From: Microglena sp. YARC
Taxonomy: Eukaryota > Chlorophyta > Chlorophyceae > Chlamydomonadales > Chlamydomonadaceae
Direction of reading: 5' to 3'
DNA length: 64,000 nt
Assembly (NCBI GenBank): GCA_022414725.1
Contig: CM039464.1
Span: forward strand, 46,068,481 to 46,132,480
Below the pieces are notes generated by a model. That model was given only the letters and a program-made list of their open reading frames with translations, searched no databases and had not been told where the DNA came from. Both the position numbers and the translations under genes were made by a program. Positions 31,184 through 41,419 of this stretch are shown one piece after another; within the stretch, counting starts at the first letter, position 1; each line of letters begins with the position of its first letter.

Positions 31184-31359
31184 GCAGAACATGATTACGC
31201 AGTAGCTGTGACCTCATGTGCTGATGAGGATTTCAGTGACCTAGATGCTATGGGCTTCCTGCAGACCACTGGCCTGAAAGATCGAATGGGACGCCCAGTC
31301 ATCTTAGTGCTTTCTAAAAACTATCAACCCTACATCATTTCAAGGGAGAGGTTGTACAG
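31184..31359 (+). CDS. Divergent CRAL-TRIO domain protein, exon 2
   Basis: 176 bases from CTCACAG to TACAG|GTGGGT, encoding residues 47-105. It begins AEHDYAVAVTSC and continues through the domain's first strand (GFLQTTGLKDRMGRPVILVL). The D..GRPV..L pattern is typical of CRAL-TRIO_2 proteins (D..GRPVVVF). The exon ends within the SRERLYR codons in phase 2, which the single leading base of exon 3 completes. Confidence 0.87.
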
Positions 31360-31491
31360 GTGGGTGCTTTCAGATATGTAGGCTCCGTTCCCCTCCGCCC
31401 CCCCCCCCCCCCACACACACACACACACGAGGCGGTGGGTGCTTATAGATATGTGGGCTCCGTCCCCCTCTGCCCCCCCACCCTCCACCCC

Positions 31492-31527
<36 letters not shown>

Positions 31528-31584
31528 GCGGTGGGTGATTTCAGATCTGTGGGCTTGATTCCCCTCTGTCCCACCCCCACCCCC

Positions 31585-31617
<33 letters not shown>

Positions 31618-31760
31618 GGCGGTCGGTGCTTACAGATCTATGGGCTCCGTCCCCTTCTGCCCTCCCCACTCCCACCCCCACCCCGCACACACACACACGG
31701 GTTGGGGGGTGCTTTCAGATCTGTGGGCTCCGTCCCCCTCTGCCCTGCCCTGCCCTCTGG
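31360..31760 (+). repeat. Five tandem copies of the exon-2 donor-side intron
   Basis: The true donor GTGGGTGCTTTCAGAT starts at 31360. GTGGGTGCTT-like words recur at about 31435, 31531, 31622 and 31701, each followed by GGGCTCCGTCCCCCTCTGCC and a CA-repeat run. The period is 75-96 bp. Confidence 0.88.
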
Positions 31761-32489
31761 GGGCTCTCTAGCACCCTTTGCTATGTCGGGTAAGGGTGCA
31801 TTCTGGGTGGAAACTGGAAAGGGTGCTGGAAGGATGCAGAAAAGGGTGCATGATACCCCCCAAATTTACAGAAACCTACCCGTGCAACCAATTTTTTACA
31901 TTTTGTAGATGCTTTAGATTGCCTGTCATGTCAGCTTTCATACGCACTAGCTAGCTTCTGGTTTGGCTCAAGGACAGGGAAAGGGAGCTGCCTCCCAGCT
32001 GCTGTGCGTAGCCTAATAAAATAACAGTGACTGTGCATGTAACCAGGGAGATCTGTACACAATCAGATCACATTCAAAGTGAGATTTCAAAGTGAGATCT
32101 GTGCACAATCAGAGCACTATCAGATTGTGCACATACAGAGACTGTGTATGTGACAAGAGAGTGATCCTTGTGGTTCAAAACATCTCCTAACTGTAAAAAG
32201 AGGTAGCCAAATTGGGCCAATGGTTTGATCGCATGCTGAATGAGTGTACACACACTAATCTGCCACAACAGCCGCCCCCCTCTGCGCCCCCCCCCCCCCC
32301 CCCCCCCCCCCCACTGCCTGCCCGCACACAGGGAGTGAACACACAGAGAGTGAACACACACACTCACCAATCTTCCACGTTGGCAGTCCCCCTCTGCCCC
32401 CCTACCCCTCTACCTCAGAACGGCTGGCTCCCTTAACACCACGAACCACCAGTTCCGCATTCTCGATACTTTTTGTTTTGTTGCCCCAG
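31761..32489 (+). other. CRAL-TRIO intron 2, mixed repeats
   Basis: Contains AAGGGTGCA repeats near 31790-31850. A MITE-end-like segment lies at 31917-32035 (AGGGAGCTGCC...GCTGCTGTGCGTAGC). GAGATCT.TGCACAATCAGA words lie near 32045-32130, and a C run at 32289-32312. Nothing coding. Confidence 0.55.
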
Positions 32490-32834
32490 GTACTTCATCA
32501 CCCGGTGTGACCAGCTAGCACAAACACCACCCCTCCCGCTCTACCACGGAAAGGCAGGCTCCCTTAATACCACCCACCACCAGTTCCGCGCTCTCATTAC
32601 TCCCCTCACCCCCCCACCCACACCCACACCCCTGGTACTCCATCACCCGGCGCGACCAGCTAACACAAACACCACCGCGCCTGCTCTACCTCGGAACAGG
32701 ATGCTCCCTTAATACCACCCACCACCAGTCCCGCGCTCTCATTACTCTCCCCCCCCCACCCACACACCCACACACCCACCCACACACACACACACATACA
32801 CCCCTGGTACTTCATCACCTGGCGCGACCAGCTG
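32490..32834 (+). repeat. Three copies of the CRAL-TRIO exon-3 head
   Basis: GTACTTCATCACCCGG.G..GACCAGCT occurs at 32490, 32635 and 32807 before the true exon at 32938. The first copy keeps the full GCCCCAG acceptor, while the other two have CCCTG. Each is followed by ACACAAACACCACC, then a CTCCCTTAATACCACC segment resembling the tail of the local SINE. The period is 131-172 bp. Confidence 0.9.
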
Positions 32835-32937
32835 ACACAAACACCACCCCTCCCCCTCTACCTCGGACCAGCAGGCTCCCTTAATACCACGCACCACCAC
32901 TTCCGCATTCTCATTACTATTTGTATTGTTGCCCCAG

Positions 32938-33226
32938 GTACTTCATCACCCGGTGTGACCAGCTATCCAACTCAAGCTACAGCTTGGTCTGGGCGCATAC
33001 AGAATCTTCGTACATCAAGAACTGCCCCAGCGTGGCGTGGATGTGGCATATGTATGAGAACCTGCCTGAGCGCTTCCGAGCCAACCTTCAGCATGTGTAC
33101 GTGCTGCACTGCGATTTGACTTTGTGGGTGTCGACCATGACAGTGTGCCCGTGGTTCAGCTCCCTACTCTGGCGCAAGATCCGATGGGTCTCTCGCATTG
33201 AGTTCTTGTGGGAGTATATCTCCAAG
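32938..33226 (+). CDS. Divergent CRAL-TRIO domain protein, exon 3
   Basis: 289 bases from TTGCCCCAG to CCAAG|GTGGGA, encoding residues 105-201, the core of the domain. It contains SLVWAHTESSY, matching the family's Y.IVY.HT strand, then CPSVAWMWHMYENLPERFRA and NLQHVYVLHCDLTLW. The last two match the L..RYKKNL..LY.VHPT.W helix-strand. CPWFSSLLWRKIRWVSRI follows, matching PF.S..FW.K......L. The signature is clear although the ligand is not predictable. Partial head copies precede it in the intron. Confidence 0.9.
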
Positions 33227-33261
33227 GTGGGAGTATTTTATGTGTTGTTATTATTATTATT

Positions 33262-33600
33262 ATTATTTGTATAGCCCCCAGTTAATTTTAGGGGGGGTCC
33301 TGAGGAAGTTAGTCCCAAGTTAATTTAAGGGGGGGTCCTGGGGAAGGTAACCCCCAGTTAATTTTAGGGGGGGGTCCTGGGGGAGATAGCCCCAGTCAAT
33401 TTTACGGGGGGGTCCTGAGGAAGTTAGCCCCACTTAATTATAGGGGGGGTCCTGGGAGTTAGCCCCAGTTAATGATAGGGGGGGTCCTGGGGAAGTTAGC
33501 CCCAGTTAATTATAGGGTGAGTCCGGTCTAAATTAGCCCCCAGTTAGTTTTAGGGGGGTAGTGGTTAAAGTAGTCACAAGACTTTGAGTTTTTGTTTTAG
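33262..33600 (+). repeat. About 45-bp tandem repeat in intron 3
   Basis: Seven imperfect units of AGCCCCAGTTAATTATAGGG followed by GGGGTCCTGGGGAAGTT, after a TTATTATTATT run. Confidence 0.88.
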
Positions 33601-34285
33601 GGTTCAGGGATTAGGTGTGACGCATGCGAGGGCTTACTTAAGTAGCTTGCTAACTTCCTCCACTTCGTTTTCATGACAGACCAACTTCAAGCTGTTGGAT
33701 TTTGTAGTGGAAGACGACAATATTTGGGAAGACCAGCCACTCCATGTTTTAGGGTTCAGGGATTAGGTGTAACGCATGTGAGGGCTTACTTAATTATCTT
33801 GCTCACTTTCCCCAATACGTTTTCATGACAGACCAACTTCAAGCTGTCGGATTTTGTAGTGGAACATGATAACATTTTGGAAGATCAGTCACTCCATGTT
33901 TTAGGGTTCAGGGTCTGGGTGTATCGCATGCGGGGGCTCACTTAAGTAGCTTGCTAATTCTCCCCACTACGTTTCCATGACAGACCCACTTCAAGCTGCC
34001 AGACTTCGTAGTGAAACAAGGCAACATTTTGGAAGACCAGCCACTCCATGTTTTAGGGTTCAGGGTCTAGGTGTGACGCATGTGGGGGCTTACTTTAGTA
34101 GCTTGCTAACTTTCCCCACTAAGTTTTCATGTCAGACCAACTTCAAGCTGCCGAATTTTGTAGTGGAACACGACTATTTTGGAAGACAAGCCACTCCATG
34201 TTTTAGGGTTCAGGGTCTAGGTGTAACGCATGTGGGGGCTTACTTAACTAGCTTGCTAACATTCCCCACTACGTTTCCATGACAG
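33601..34285 (+). repeat. 152-bp satellite carrying the CRAL-TRIO exon-4 head
   Basis: Four units start their exon part at 33680, 33832, 33984 and 34136, and the true exon starts at 34286. Spacings are 152, 152, 152 and 150 bp. Each unit has TTTCATGACAG (or GTCAG) as a 3' splice site, then about 66 exon bases (ACCAACTTCAAGCTG to CAGCCACTCCA). It then departs into TGTTTTAGGGTTCAGGG and the intron-like spacer. Copies 1-3 stay in frame to a nearby stop; copy 4 has a 2-base loss. Confidence 0.95.
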
Positions 34286-34414
34286 ACCAACTTCAAGCTG
34301 CCGGACTTTGTGGTGGAACACGACAACATTTTGGAAGACCAGCCACTCCACGACTATGGCCTTGTCGCCAACAAGGAAGCTTTGAGGGGCATGGGACCAC
34401 CTGGACATATGTAG
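34286..34414 (+). CDS. Divergent CRAL-TRIO domain protein, exon 4 (C-terminus)
   Basis: 129 bases after CCATGACAG encode residues 202-243 and a TAG stop. TNFKLPDFVVEHDNILEDQP corresponds to the C-terminal strand of CRAL-TRIO_2 (.IPDFV.EYD). The tail LHDYGLVANKEALRGMGPPG is unique to this copy. The four upstream copies branch away before this tail, which identifies this as the ancestral exon. A cryptic donor (CATAT|GTAGGG) overlaps the stop but has no clear partner. Confidence 0.87.
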   Translation, partial: TNFKLPDFVVEHDNILEDQPLHDYGLVANKEALRGMGPPGHM

Positions 34415-34578
34415 GGAATGACATTCACACACACACACACAGCAACCCCAACCTAGCCCCACCCGACTCGACCCACACCACACCATCCCTCCCCTCCCCT
34501 CTCCACCCCCACCCCTCTCCACCCCTCCCTTTTGACCTCATAATGCTGCAGTGAAAGTACTGTTTGTGTACCTATGGC

Positions 34579-34755
34579 TAGGGAACGGCAATGTGATATC
34601 ATACGATATCATGTCATCGTATGATATCATCTGATGCGGGTAGTCTATCTAGGGTAAAGGTTCCATTTACACACAATATCATATGATGCAATTTGTATGA
34701 TATTACATGATATTATGCTCGCCTTTGGTCAACATCATATGATATTCCGGTCCCT
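34579..34755 (+). mobile_element. MITE, TAGGGAACGGCA family, ATGATATCAT-rich subtype
   Basis: TAGGGAACGGCA...CCGGTCCCTA, palindrome-rich interior, 177 bp. Target duplication not evident. Confidence 0.75.
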
Positions 34756-34792
34756 AGACATATGTAGAGTGTGCTCTGCTTACACCCAGGCA

Positions 34793-34872
34793 CCAATAAA
34801 TAGTATGCCTTGTAATAAGGCATGAGGTTGAGGGGGGCGAGCCCGTTTGCTTGGACTGGGGCCACCCACCAT
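34793..34872 (+). repeat. 70-bp dispersed repeat, AATAAATAGTATGCCTTG family
   Basis: Same family as 18165-18322 and 52566-52650: AATAAATAGTA.GCCTTGT, GAGGTTGAGGGGG, AGCCCGTTTGCTT. Confidence 0.7.
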
Positions 34873-34939
34873 TCCCAGGCACAACACACACACACATCTC
34901 GTTTGTACCTTCTTAGCGGAATGTGGCAACCTCCTGGAA

Positions 34940-35690
34940 GACTCGCAAATGAACTATCACCACTGACACCACCAACGCTGCCACCATCGCCACAGCTCTG
35001 CCACCACCCCTGCTACCAACACCACGGTACTCCAACTACCACCAACGCTGCCACCACCCATGCCACCAACACCGCGGCACCACCACCACCACCACCTGCT
35101 GCCCCCACAACCACCACTGCCACTACCCAAGATGCCCAAGTCCACTGTTTCTTCTTTGGGCTGATAGTCGCAGCTTCTAAACAGCTCCTTTCCCCCGCCC
35201 TTGGGCCAAACCTGGAGCGAAAAACCCCGCCACGAAAAAGTCAAATTGTTGTGTCAGTACAGTAGACACAGAGCCTATTCGATCAGGCGCAGGCTACTGT
35301 AATTCACAGCGTGGTATAGTGGGTATCATCCTTAGGCATTTGGAAATAGGGGGTATACTCTTCAGGCATTTAGATGTGAGGTATACTTTTTTGGCACTTG
35401 GGCAGTGGGTATGCTTTTTAGGCGTTTGGATGTAGTGGGTATACTTTTTGGGGCATTTAGATGAAAGTTATACTTTTTGGCATTTGAACAGAGGGTACCA
35501 TTTTTAGGCATTTGGACAGAGGGATTTGTTTTGAAGGCGTTTGGATATAGAAGGTATAAATTTAAGGCATGTGGAAGTTAGAAATCATTTTTAGGCATTC
35601 GGACATAATGGGTGTACTTATTAGGCATTTAGATGTTGGGTATGAATTTTTAGGCTAGAAGTATTTTTTTTTTACTGTTGCCAAATAAGC
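34940..35690 (+). repeat. CCACCA tract and degenerate 35-bp tandem repeat
   Basis: 34965-35120 is CACCAACGCTGCCACC-like. From 35320 to 35650, GGGTATACTTTTTAGGCATT plus TGGA(TG)A units repeat about ten times with much divergence. No gene. Confidence 0.75.
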
Positions 35691-36326
35691 TAACTGAATA
35701 GAAGAATGAAGGATTGCATGTACCATTATGCGACCTATTGCTTTTCTTTTCGGCTTTTCATAGCAGCTCATTCAGCGAGCCACTGGGCCAAGTAGGCTAC
35801 TTGGCCCAGAGACTTTCTAGCCTCTGGGCCAAGTAGGCTAGAAAGCTGATTGTGTCAGTACTGGCTGACTAGCCAGTCAGGGGAGCTCCTTGGAAACTGC
35901 TGCTCGTAGCTGAAAAGATAAGCTGTGTTAATGATGATTACATTTTTCCTTGTGGACTCCACTTGTGCCCGTAGCTTAACGGAGTCCAGGGGGACTCATG
36001 AGCATCACAAAATATTTATGTGCCGATCTGACTGAAAATTGTATTATAACTCCCAGGAATGTGCCTTAGGGCGTCTGTGATCTATGTTTAGTACCACACA
36101 TCAAGGTGTGTTAGGATGTGTCAGGATTGGATGGATAGCAGGTCATGGGAGCTGTCTAAATCTGCAGCCCGTAGCTAAAAATAAAAGCTATGATGTGAAC
36201 TGCTAGGAGTCTATGTGCTGAAGTGATCATTATATAAGACTGTGTACAAAAATGTAATAGAACCGATGAGAATTGATTTCAAATTATTCACAGAGGATGG
36301 ACTCAGGAACATCGTCCTCTCCCCTT

Positions 36327-36364
<38 letters not shown>

Positions 36365-36844
36365 CTTGTTTTGTATACAGGCCTTCCCAATTTAGGTTGG
36401 GCAAGTCTATTTAGCCTATGCTGCTACGTCTCTACTGGCTGGACTGTAAATCTACACATTCCAGTATTGTACTGCCACTCATCCTGTTGTCCCACGCAGA
36501 TCAAAGCAGTGATCTAATCAGGGTTTGGCCATAGACATTAAGCTAGGGCCAGATTTGGTTACGCGTTTTGGCATGTCTCTAAGCCGGTGCTAGTTCAGAT
36601 GGAACCGTTTTTTTGTAAAGTTCCAGTCGACACATTGGTGGTGAAGTATAGCAAAAACGGTGCCGATTCGACCTGAACCAGCACCTCCAAATAGTGGCCC
36701 GGAATCGGCCTAAATAGACGCAAATCAGGCAAGATTTGTTTTCCCTCACTTTTCCAGCCATCTAAGCTTAACTTAAAAACCCCCTTAGCCAAGTTGCCAA
36801 TCATTTTTGAAAAATATAACTTCGCGACATCCACTTATGGAAAG
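35691..36844. other. Non-coding; MITE-like fragments and a G run
   Basis: 35738-35926 has ends like the CATAG...CTATG MITEs (TTTTCTTTTCGGC, GCTGCTCGTAGCTGAAAAG). A related piece lies near 36130-36200. A G run of about 30 is at 36329-36359. At 36580-36700, GGTGCTAGTTCAG and CTGAACCAGCACC form an inverted repeat. No gene recognised. Confidence 0.5.
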
Positions 36845-37039
36845 GGGTTGGCTATGTTAAATACTATTATCTCTGTACCAATGTCTCTGTACCAACTTAG
36901 GGCGTCTTTGGACTTAGGCACCTATGGAGATAGTGGATAAATATTTGTATTTTATATTATAAACTTATATTAGTCGGACGAGCAGTCTTACCAGAATTTC
37001 GAATTTATTTGAAAAACTAATATTAGTTGCCGTTCCCTA
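36845..37039 (-). mobile_element. MITE, TAGGGAACGGCA family, AATATTAG subtype
   Basis: Inverted: begins GGGGTTGGCTATGTTA and ends AGTTGCCGTTCCCTA, with GGACGAGC.GTCTTACCAGAA inside. It has an internal insertion-like stretch relative to the copies at 45074 and 52919. Confidence 0.7.
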
Positions 37040-37212
37040 CTTAGGTGCCGCCGTCCGCGTGGACCATTGGTACTTTCGGGGAGCTTTCTCCACAAGCCAC
37101 GGCATGATGCGAAACTACGGCGTAAACTTCGTAAATTGCTTCGCGTTTACCTTAGGCTTTAACGGAGACGTTAGAAAAGAAATAACCAGTTTTTGGCCTG
37201 CCCTCCCCGGAG

Positions 37213-37412
37213 CTTACTAGTAAGCGACGCGGGCAATTGGCAGAGTGTGTTGGCAACGGAACGGCAGGTAGCAAGGATGGAGCTGACCGAAGCCAGCTAG
37301 TTATGAGGCAGTTGGCTGACGTGTCAGGCTTCAATTTTTCGGTCGGTCGGCCATACCTCTGGTTCAAACCATGGCAAATGGACAAATGGATAAACTTGGG
37401 GGCTCCGGCAAA
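37213..37412 (+). repeat. 200-bp dispersed repeat with terminal hairpins, copy 2
   Basis: Same family as 30654-30868: GCGACGCGGGCAATTGGCAG, GGAGCTGACCGAAGC, GGCTGACGTGTCAGGCTTCA, GGGGGCTCCGGC. Confidence 0.78.
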
Positions 37413-39010
37413 TACACTGTAAAGCTGTGTCAAGTTAAAAAAACTACGAGAACAAAAGTGGAACAAACTACGAGACGCTTAGGGTACAGGCCCGGGGTAC
37501 AGGCGCCACGCTGTCGCCAGAGAATAAACACGCTGTCGCCTGCAAACGACTGAGCTGTCGCTGCGAATCTATCTTCTACGTGCAACAGGGCAGGGATGTG
37601 TACCAATGTATTTGCCCACGAAATGATCTATAAGCGAAGCTTTGATCCTTTGAGTGCAAGACGCTGGGATGTAGCCATAGATTAGTATATGTCTGATAGA
37701 AATAGGCGGAAGATGCTTCGATGATTCGAAGGAATCTTCAAGCCACACGACGAGTTGGCGTCCTGCCTTCTGTCTTTCACCTCCTTCGCGCGCCGTTCCA
37801 CGCAGCAGCGCTTTCTTTTCTTTTCTTTATTGCCGCTCACAGACGATTGACGCTTCTTATCCGTCTTCTTCCGAGCGCCTAACTCAGGTATTGCCCCCGT
37901 ACGGATAGCTTCGGCCTCACGCGTTCTCGAGCAATAGCCTTAATTTGCTGGAAATTATTATTGCGGTTTTCATTTATTTGTCCCGAGGCCCGGGGCACTT
38001 CGGGGGGGCACTTGTGCAGCTGTGTCAATGTTTTCACATCGTAAAAACGACAAAATAATCTACTGCGTTGGCCGTTTTTCGCACGCTTTCCTGCAGGAAT
38101 GCCCTCCACACCATCCCTTGCGGCGGGCCCTGATCCCGTGCATTCGGTGTTTTGCCGCGCCGCAGGCGCACAGCTTCGTAAGCAGTTCTCCCCTCTGGCT
38201 CTGCTTAGGGTCTCGCTGGAGCCAGCACCTCTGCATCTGGCTCCCGTGCCCGGGCTCCCTCGGCTCCTGCCGCAAGAGTCCGATCGCAGATGCAGCTTCA
38301 TACCCAGGCAACGAGGGCTCAGACGACGATCAGCGCAGTCGGTTTTTGTTTTTGTCTTCGTTTTCGTTTTCGTTTTCCCGGTTTGAAAACAGCTACACAG
38401 CTACATTGGCCCTCGGCGGCCCTCGGGACCCTCTGCTCGCGGACAGAATAAACGAAAACTGCTATAAAGGGTAAGGAGCCCCCTCGACCCCTACCCCCAC
38501 CCTCACACCCCATCCTGCTTACTCTTCCCCTTCTGGGCGATGCCTAGACTACTAATTTCCTCCATTCCGATTTCTTCGCGATATACTTTTTTTCTTGTTA
38601 GTGGTGGGGGTCGGTTGGTGGTAGGGAACTAGGGACGTCGAACGCGACACGAGGAACGCGTTTGCACTCTATGTTGCATTCGGGGGGTAGCCTCGCGGTA
38701 GGTCGAGCCTTACACGGATATTTCAGTGGTTTGGGAAGGCACTCAACCATTCTTGCAACCATACAAAGCCATCACATCCAGTGAAGTAGACTGTAGTGGC
38801 TGGGGCTCAGCCTCCCTGGCTAGGTTGCTCTAGCAAGGCAGTAGCTTTGACCAGCTCTGTTCCTCAAGCCACGCCACCTGGCATCTGCTCCCTTTCATTC
38901 CAATATGTCAAAACCCATGAAACCAGACTAAGACTGAACTACCACCATCACACTCACCATCACACTCACTGCCCACACCCACACCCACTCCAGTGATCCA
39001 GTGAGCCAAC
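37413..39010. other. Unassigned region, possible leader of the third gene
   Basis: 37870-38400 is GC-richer, with overlapping ORFs on both strands (38022-38474 plus; 37879-38301 minus), none with a recognised domain. TTCCTGCAG at about 38096 could be an acceptor, and CCACTCCAG at about 38996 precedes the next exon. GTTTTCGTTTTC repeats lie near 38343. I cannot decide whether any of this is translated. Confidence 0.35.
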
Positions 39011-39220
39011 ATGCTGAACAACACAAACCAAGATCTGGTAGTGGATGCGAGTTATCATGAGAAGGGGGCACCAGATTCACCAGCCTTGCTTGGTTCACTT
39101 GGCAATAGATACAGCAACAATAATATGGAGCTAGGAAGTCCAAGGAAGCTTGACATCCAACCTTCGGCTTTCGCACAGCAGCAAGAATATGGCGCTAGGA
39201 AGCCCAAATCAGGTGGACAA
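39011..39220 (+). CDS. Unrecognised gene (third gene), probable first coding exon
   Basis: The ATG follows a likely acceptor (CACTCCAG at about 38990-38997) and a 13-base leader. Seventy codons begin MLNNTNQDLVVDASYHEKGA, are rich in Asn, Gln, Ser and Gly, and end ARKPKSGGQ before the candidate donor ACAA|GTAGGA. The next 13 bases run into a MITE. No domain is recognised, and the sequence looks disordered. The assignment to the same gene as the exons at 42116-50482 is inferred from strand, order and style. The phase with 42116 does not match directly, so an exon may be missing or the donor differs. Confidence 0.5.
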
Positions 39221-39233
39221 GTAGGAGGTGGGT

Positions 39234-39436
39234 CAGTGTTTTTCTTATCAGCTAAAAGCAGCTGCATCCAGGCAGCTCCCCTAACTGGTTATTCAGCCGA
39301 AGCTATTGCAACCTAGTGCATCTGGAAGCTGATAGAACCCGCTGTCCAGAACTGTCAAAAATGTGGGACTTAGCCCAGTGGCTGGCTCAGGGAGCTGCCT
39401 AGAAGCTGCTGCTCGTAGCTGAAAAGAAAAACTATG
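39234..39436. mobile_element. MITE, AGCTACGAGCAGCTTCTAGG-ended family
   Basis: Left end CAGTGTTTTTCTTATCAGCT, right end AGCTGAAAAGAAAAACTATG, inverted over about 45 bases with mismatches. Flanking octamers AGGTGGGT and ATGTAGGT agree at 6 of 8 positions. It begins 13 bases after the candidate donor of the upstream exon. Confidence 0.75.
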
Positions 39437-40687
39437 ATGTAGGTCACACCCAGTTTCTTTTAATGATAACATGCAGCAGCTTGGCTCAGCAGGGTTTTTC
39501 TTTTTAGCGGTATATCGCTATTAGCGGTAGCACACATCGATTTCCAGATTGGCATAGCGGTGCAAGCAAACTAAGCGATGCAGCTAGATATGGCCAGCCC
39601 AGCAGGCCTGGAGTCACTGTACCTGAACTTGAATTTGAAGTCAGGATGTTGAAAGAATCCAACTCAAAAATAGCTATAAACAGCTGCAAATGGAGATTGG
39701 CTCAGGAACCAAAATATATATGAAAAGTGGGGGCTCAAAAACGTAATAAAAACTCAGCTAACTGTGGCTCAAGCCCACGACCTCTGGCTTACTTGTAGTT
39801 GAAGGTCATGGTGGTATAAAAGTCCTGAACAGAGACGAGCGCAGGCTTTATTGTATGATTAAATTATCACTGTAGCACAAACTCAGGGCCCCCGTAGGTT
39901 GAACGATTGTTTGGGGTTCAGTTCTTCAGCGCCTTTTCTTTTTAAAGCCCTTACTATACGGTTGGGCGAGTCCCTTTAGCCTATTTGGCCTACCCCTGGA
40001 CTACAACATACATACAAACAGGCTTTGGTTGATGCAGTAGTACCAGGTCTGACACACAGGTCTGGGGTTCTAACACATCACTAGGTTCATGATTTCCAAC
40101 CTGCCACTTTGAAAGAGGCGGAGAACTTTCCTCCGTGCTGTCGCGCTGTCGTCCGAGGTCAGGCGCGGTAGCGGTCTGCAGAAACAAAACCCACACTAAC
40201 CATTCCCCAGTGCAAGTGAGCGGGAAGGTTCCTTCAAACTCGCGCCCCGTGGCAATGCGTATCAATTTTCATTTTTCCTGTACAGGTACATTGTGGTGTC
40301 CCAGTGGTCGTTCAGTCAAGAATACAGCCCGGTTTTCCATCTAAAAAATTAGCTCTTATTTCGAAATCCAACTATTCATTTCGTGTTAAAGTTGCATTAT
40401 TGGGGTTAATTTAATTTTAATAAAGACTCTTTGAAGTTATAAGTTAAGTGCAAAAGATTTAGCTTATGCTTCCCAATACCATCCCAGCTCACAAAACCCA
40501 GTCCAAATGTAACCAAACATAGTTCCCAACCCAACCTAAAGAACTGAAACACCTCTCCACCTATTGCCTCAGTTGGAAAGCTGGCCGCAAGAAATTCCGA
40601 TGGATCACTAGTTAAGCGCAGGTGAGCACACAAGGTGTACATCAGATAACAGTTGTATGTCATACCGTAGTCGCAGGTGAGTACACA
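39437..40687. other. Intronic or intergenic; one dispersed repeat, no gene
   Basis: 39893-40016 is an inverted copy of the CAGTCCAGGGGTAGGCC family (AACGATTGTTTGGGGTTCAG to GGCCTACCCCTGGACT). The rest shows no recognised feature. Confidence 0.6.
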
Positions 40688-40912
40688 AGCAGGGATTTTC
40701 CCTGCTATATTTAGCGATCGCTAGTTTTGACCCCGTTGTAGCGAAATTACCACTATAAAAAAGAAAACAAGAAGTTTGTTTTATTTTGCCCTAATGGCCC
40801 TGAAAAAGCTACAAAAAGCTATACAAATCACTAAAACGCTGTCCCAGGAGGAGGCCCAAAATAATCAAGTTAGAAAAATCCCACTTTCAGATTTGAAAAA
40901 ACAATCACTGCA
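40688..40912 (+). repeat. Dispersed repeat with AGCGATCGCTAGTTTTGACC end
   Basis: CAGGGATTTTCCCTGCTATA...AGCGATCGCTAGTTTTGACC, then GGCCCTGAAAAAGCTACAAA and AAATCCCACTTTCAGATTTG. The inverted copy at 52060-52289 is nearly full length. Confidence 0.75.
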
Positions 40913-41063
40913 CACAAGGTGTACATCTTATAACAGTTGTACATCATATTGTAGTAGCATGTTTCTATCATTCAACTCTGCCTGACTTTTTCTTTATTGG
41001 ATTTGTTTATCGGATTGGATTGGGTTGCTTTCAGTCCCATGGTAGCTCTATGGCAGTGGCAGC

Positions 41064-41275
41064 CTCTTTCAGTGATTTACAATGGTCTAGTGGTAGACCA
41101 GATCGCTAAAGAATGAAGAGTCGGGGGTTCGACTCCTCCTTTGGTCGCTCTTTGCGTCGCAGGTTGTCGTCTACCGTGATGGTAGCTTGTCCAGTTGAGG
41201 TAGGAGACCGCTCCCCACCCGCGTACGACGGGCTCCCTTAACACCACGCCCCACCAGGCGTTATCATCATGGCAG
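41064..41275 (+). repeat. tRNA-derived SINE-like repeat, copy 1
   Basis: A-box-like TGGTCTAGTGGTAGACC and B-box GGGGTTCGACTCC sit in tRNA spacing. A constant body (GATGGTAGCTTGTCCAGTTG, CGCGTACGACGGG) and the tail ACCACGCCCCACCAGGCGTT follow. About 205 bp, consistent with a Pol III-transcribed SINE. Confidence 0.82.
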
Positions 41276-41419
41276 TGGCGTCTGACACATTAAAGGTGAC
41301 GCATGAAAACAGCAGTTGTAAATGGTAAACCAAGTTGTGTGGAGTGGGCCACAACCTGAATTCATTTCCACACCAACACTTCACTCATACGAACGCCAAC
41401 TCCCCTGTCTGTTCCACAT

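Noticed and set aside
34822..35265. 147-codon ORF after the CRAL-TRIO gene
   Set aside because: The middle is a CCACCA repeat and the start lies in a dispersed repeat. No acceptor-donor structure links it to the gene.
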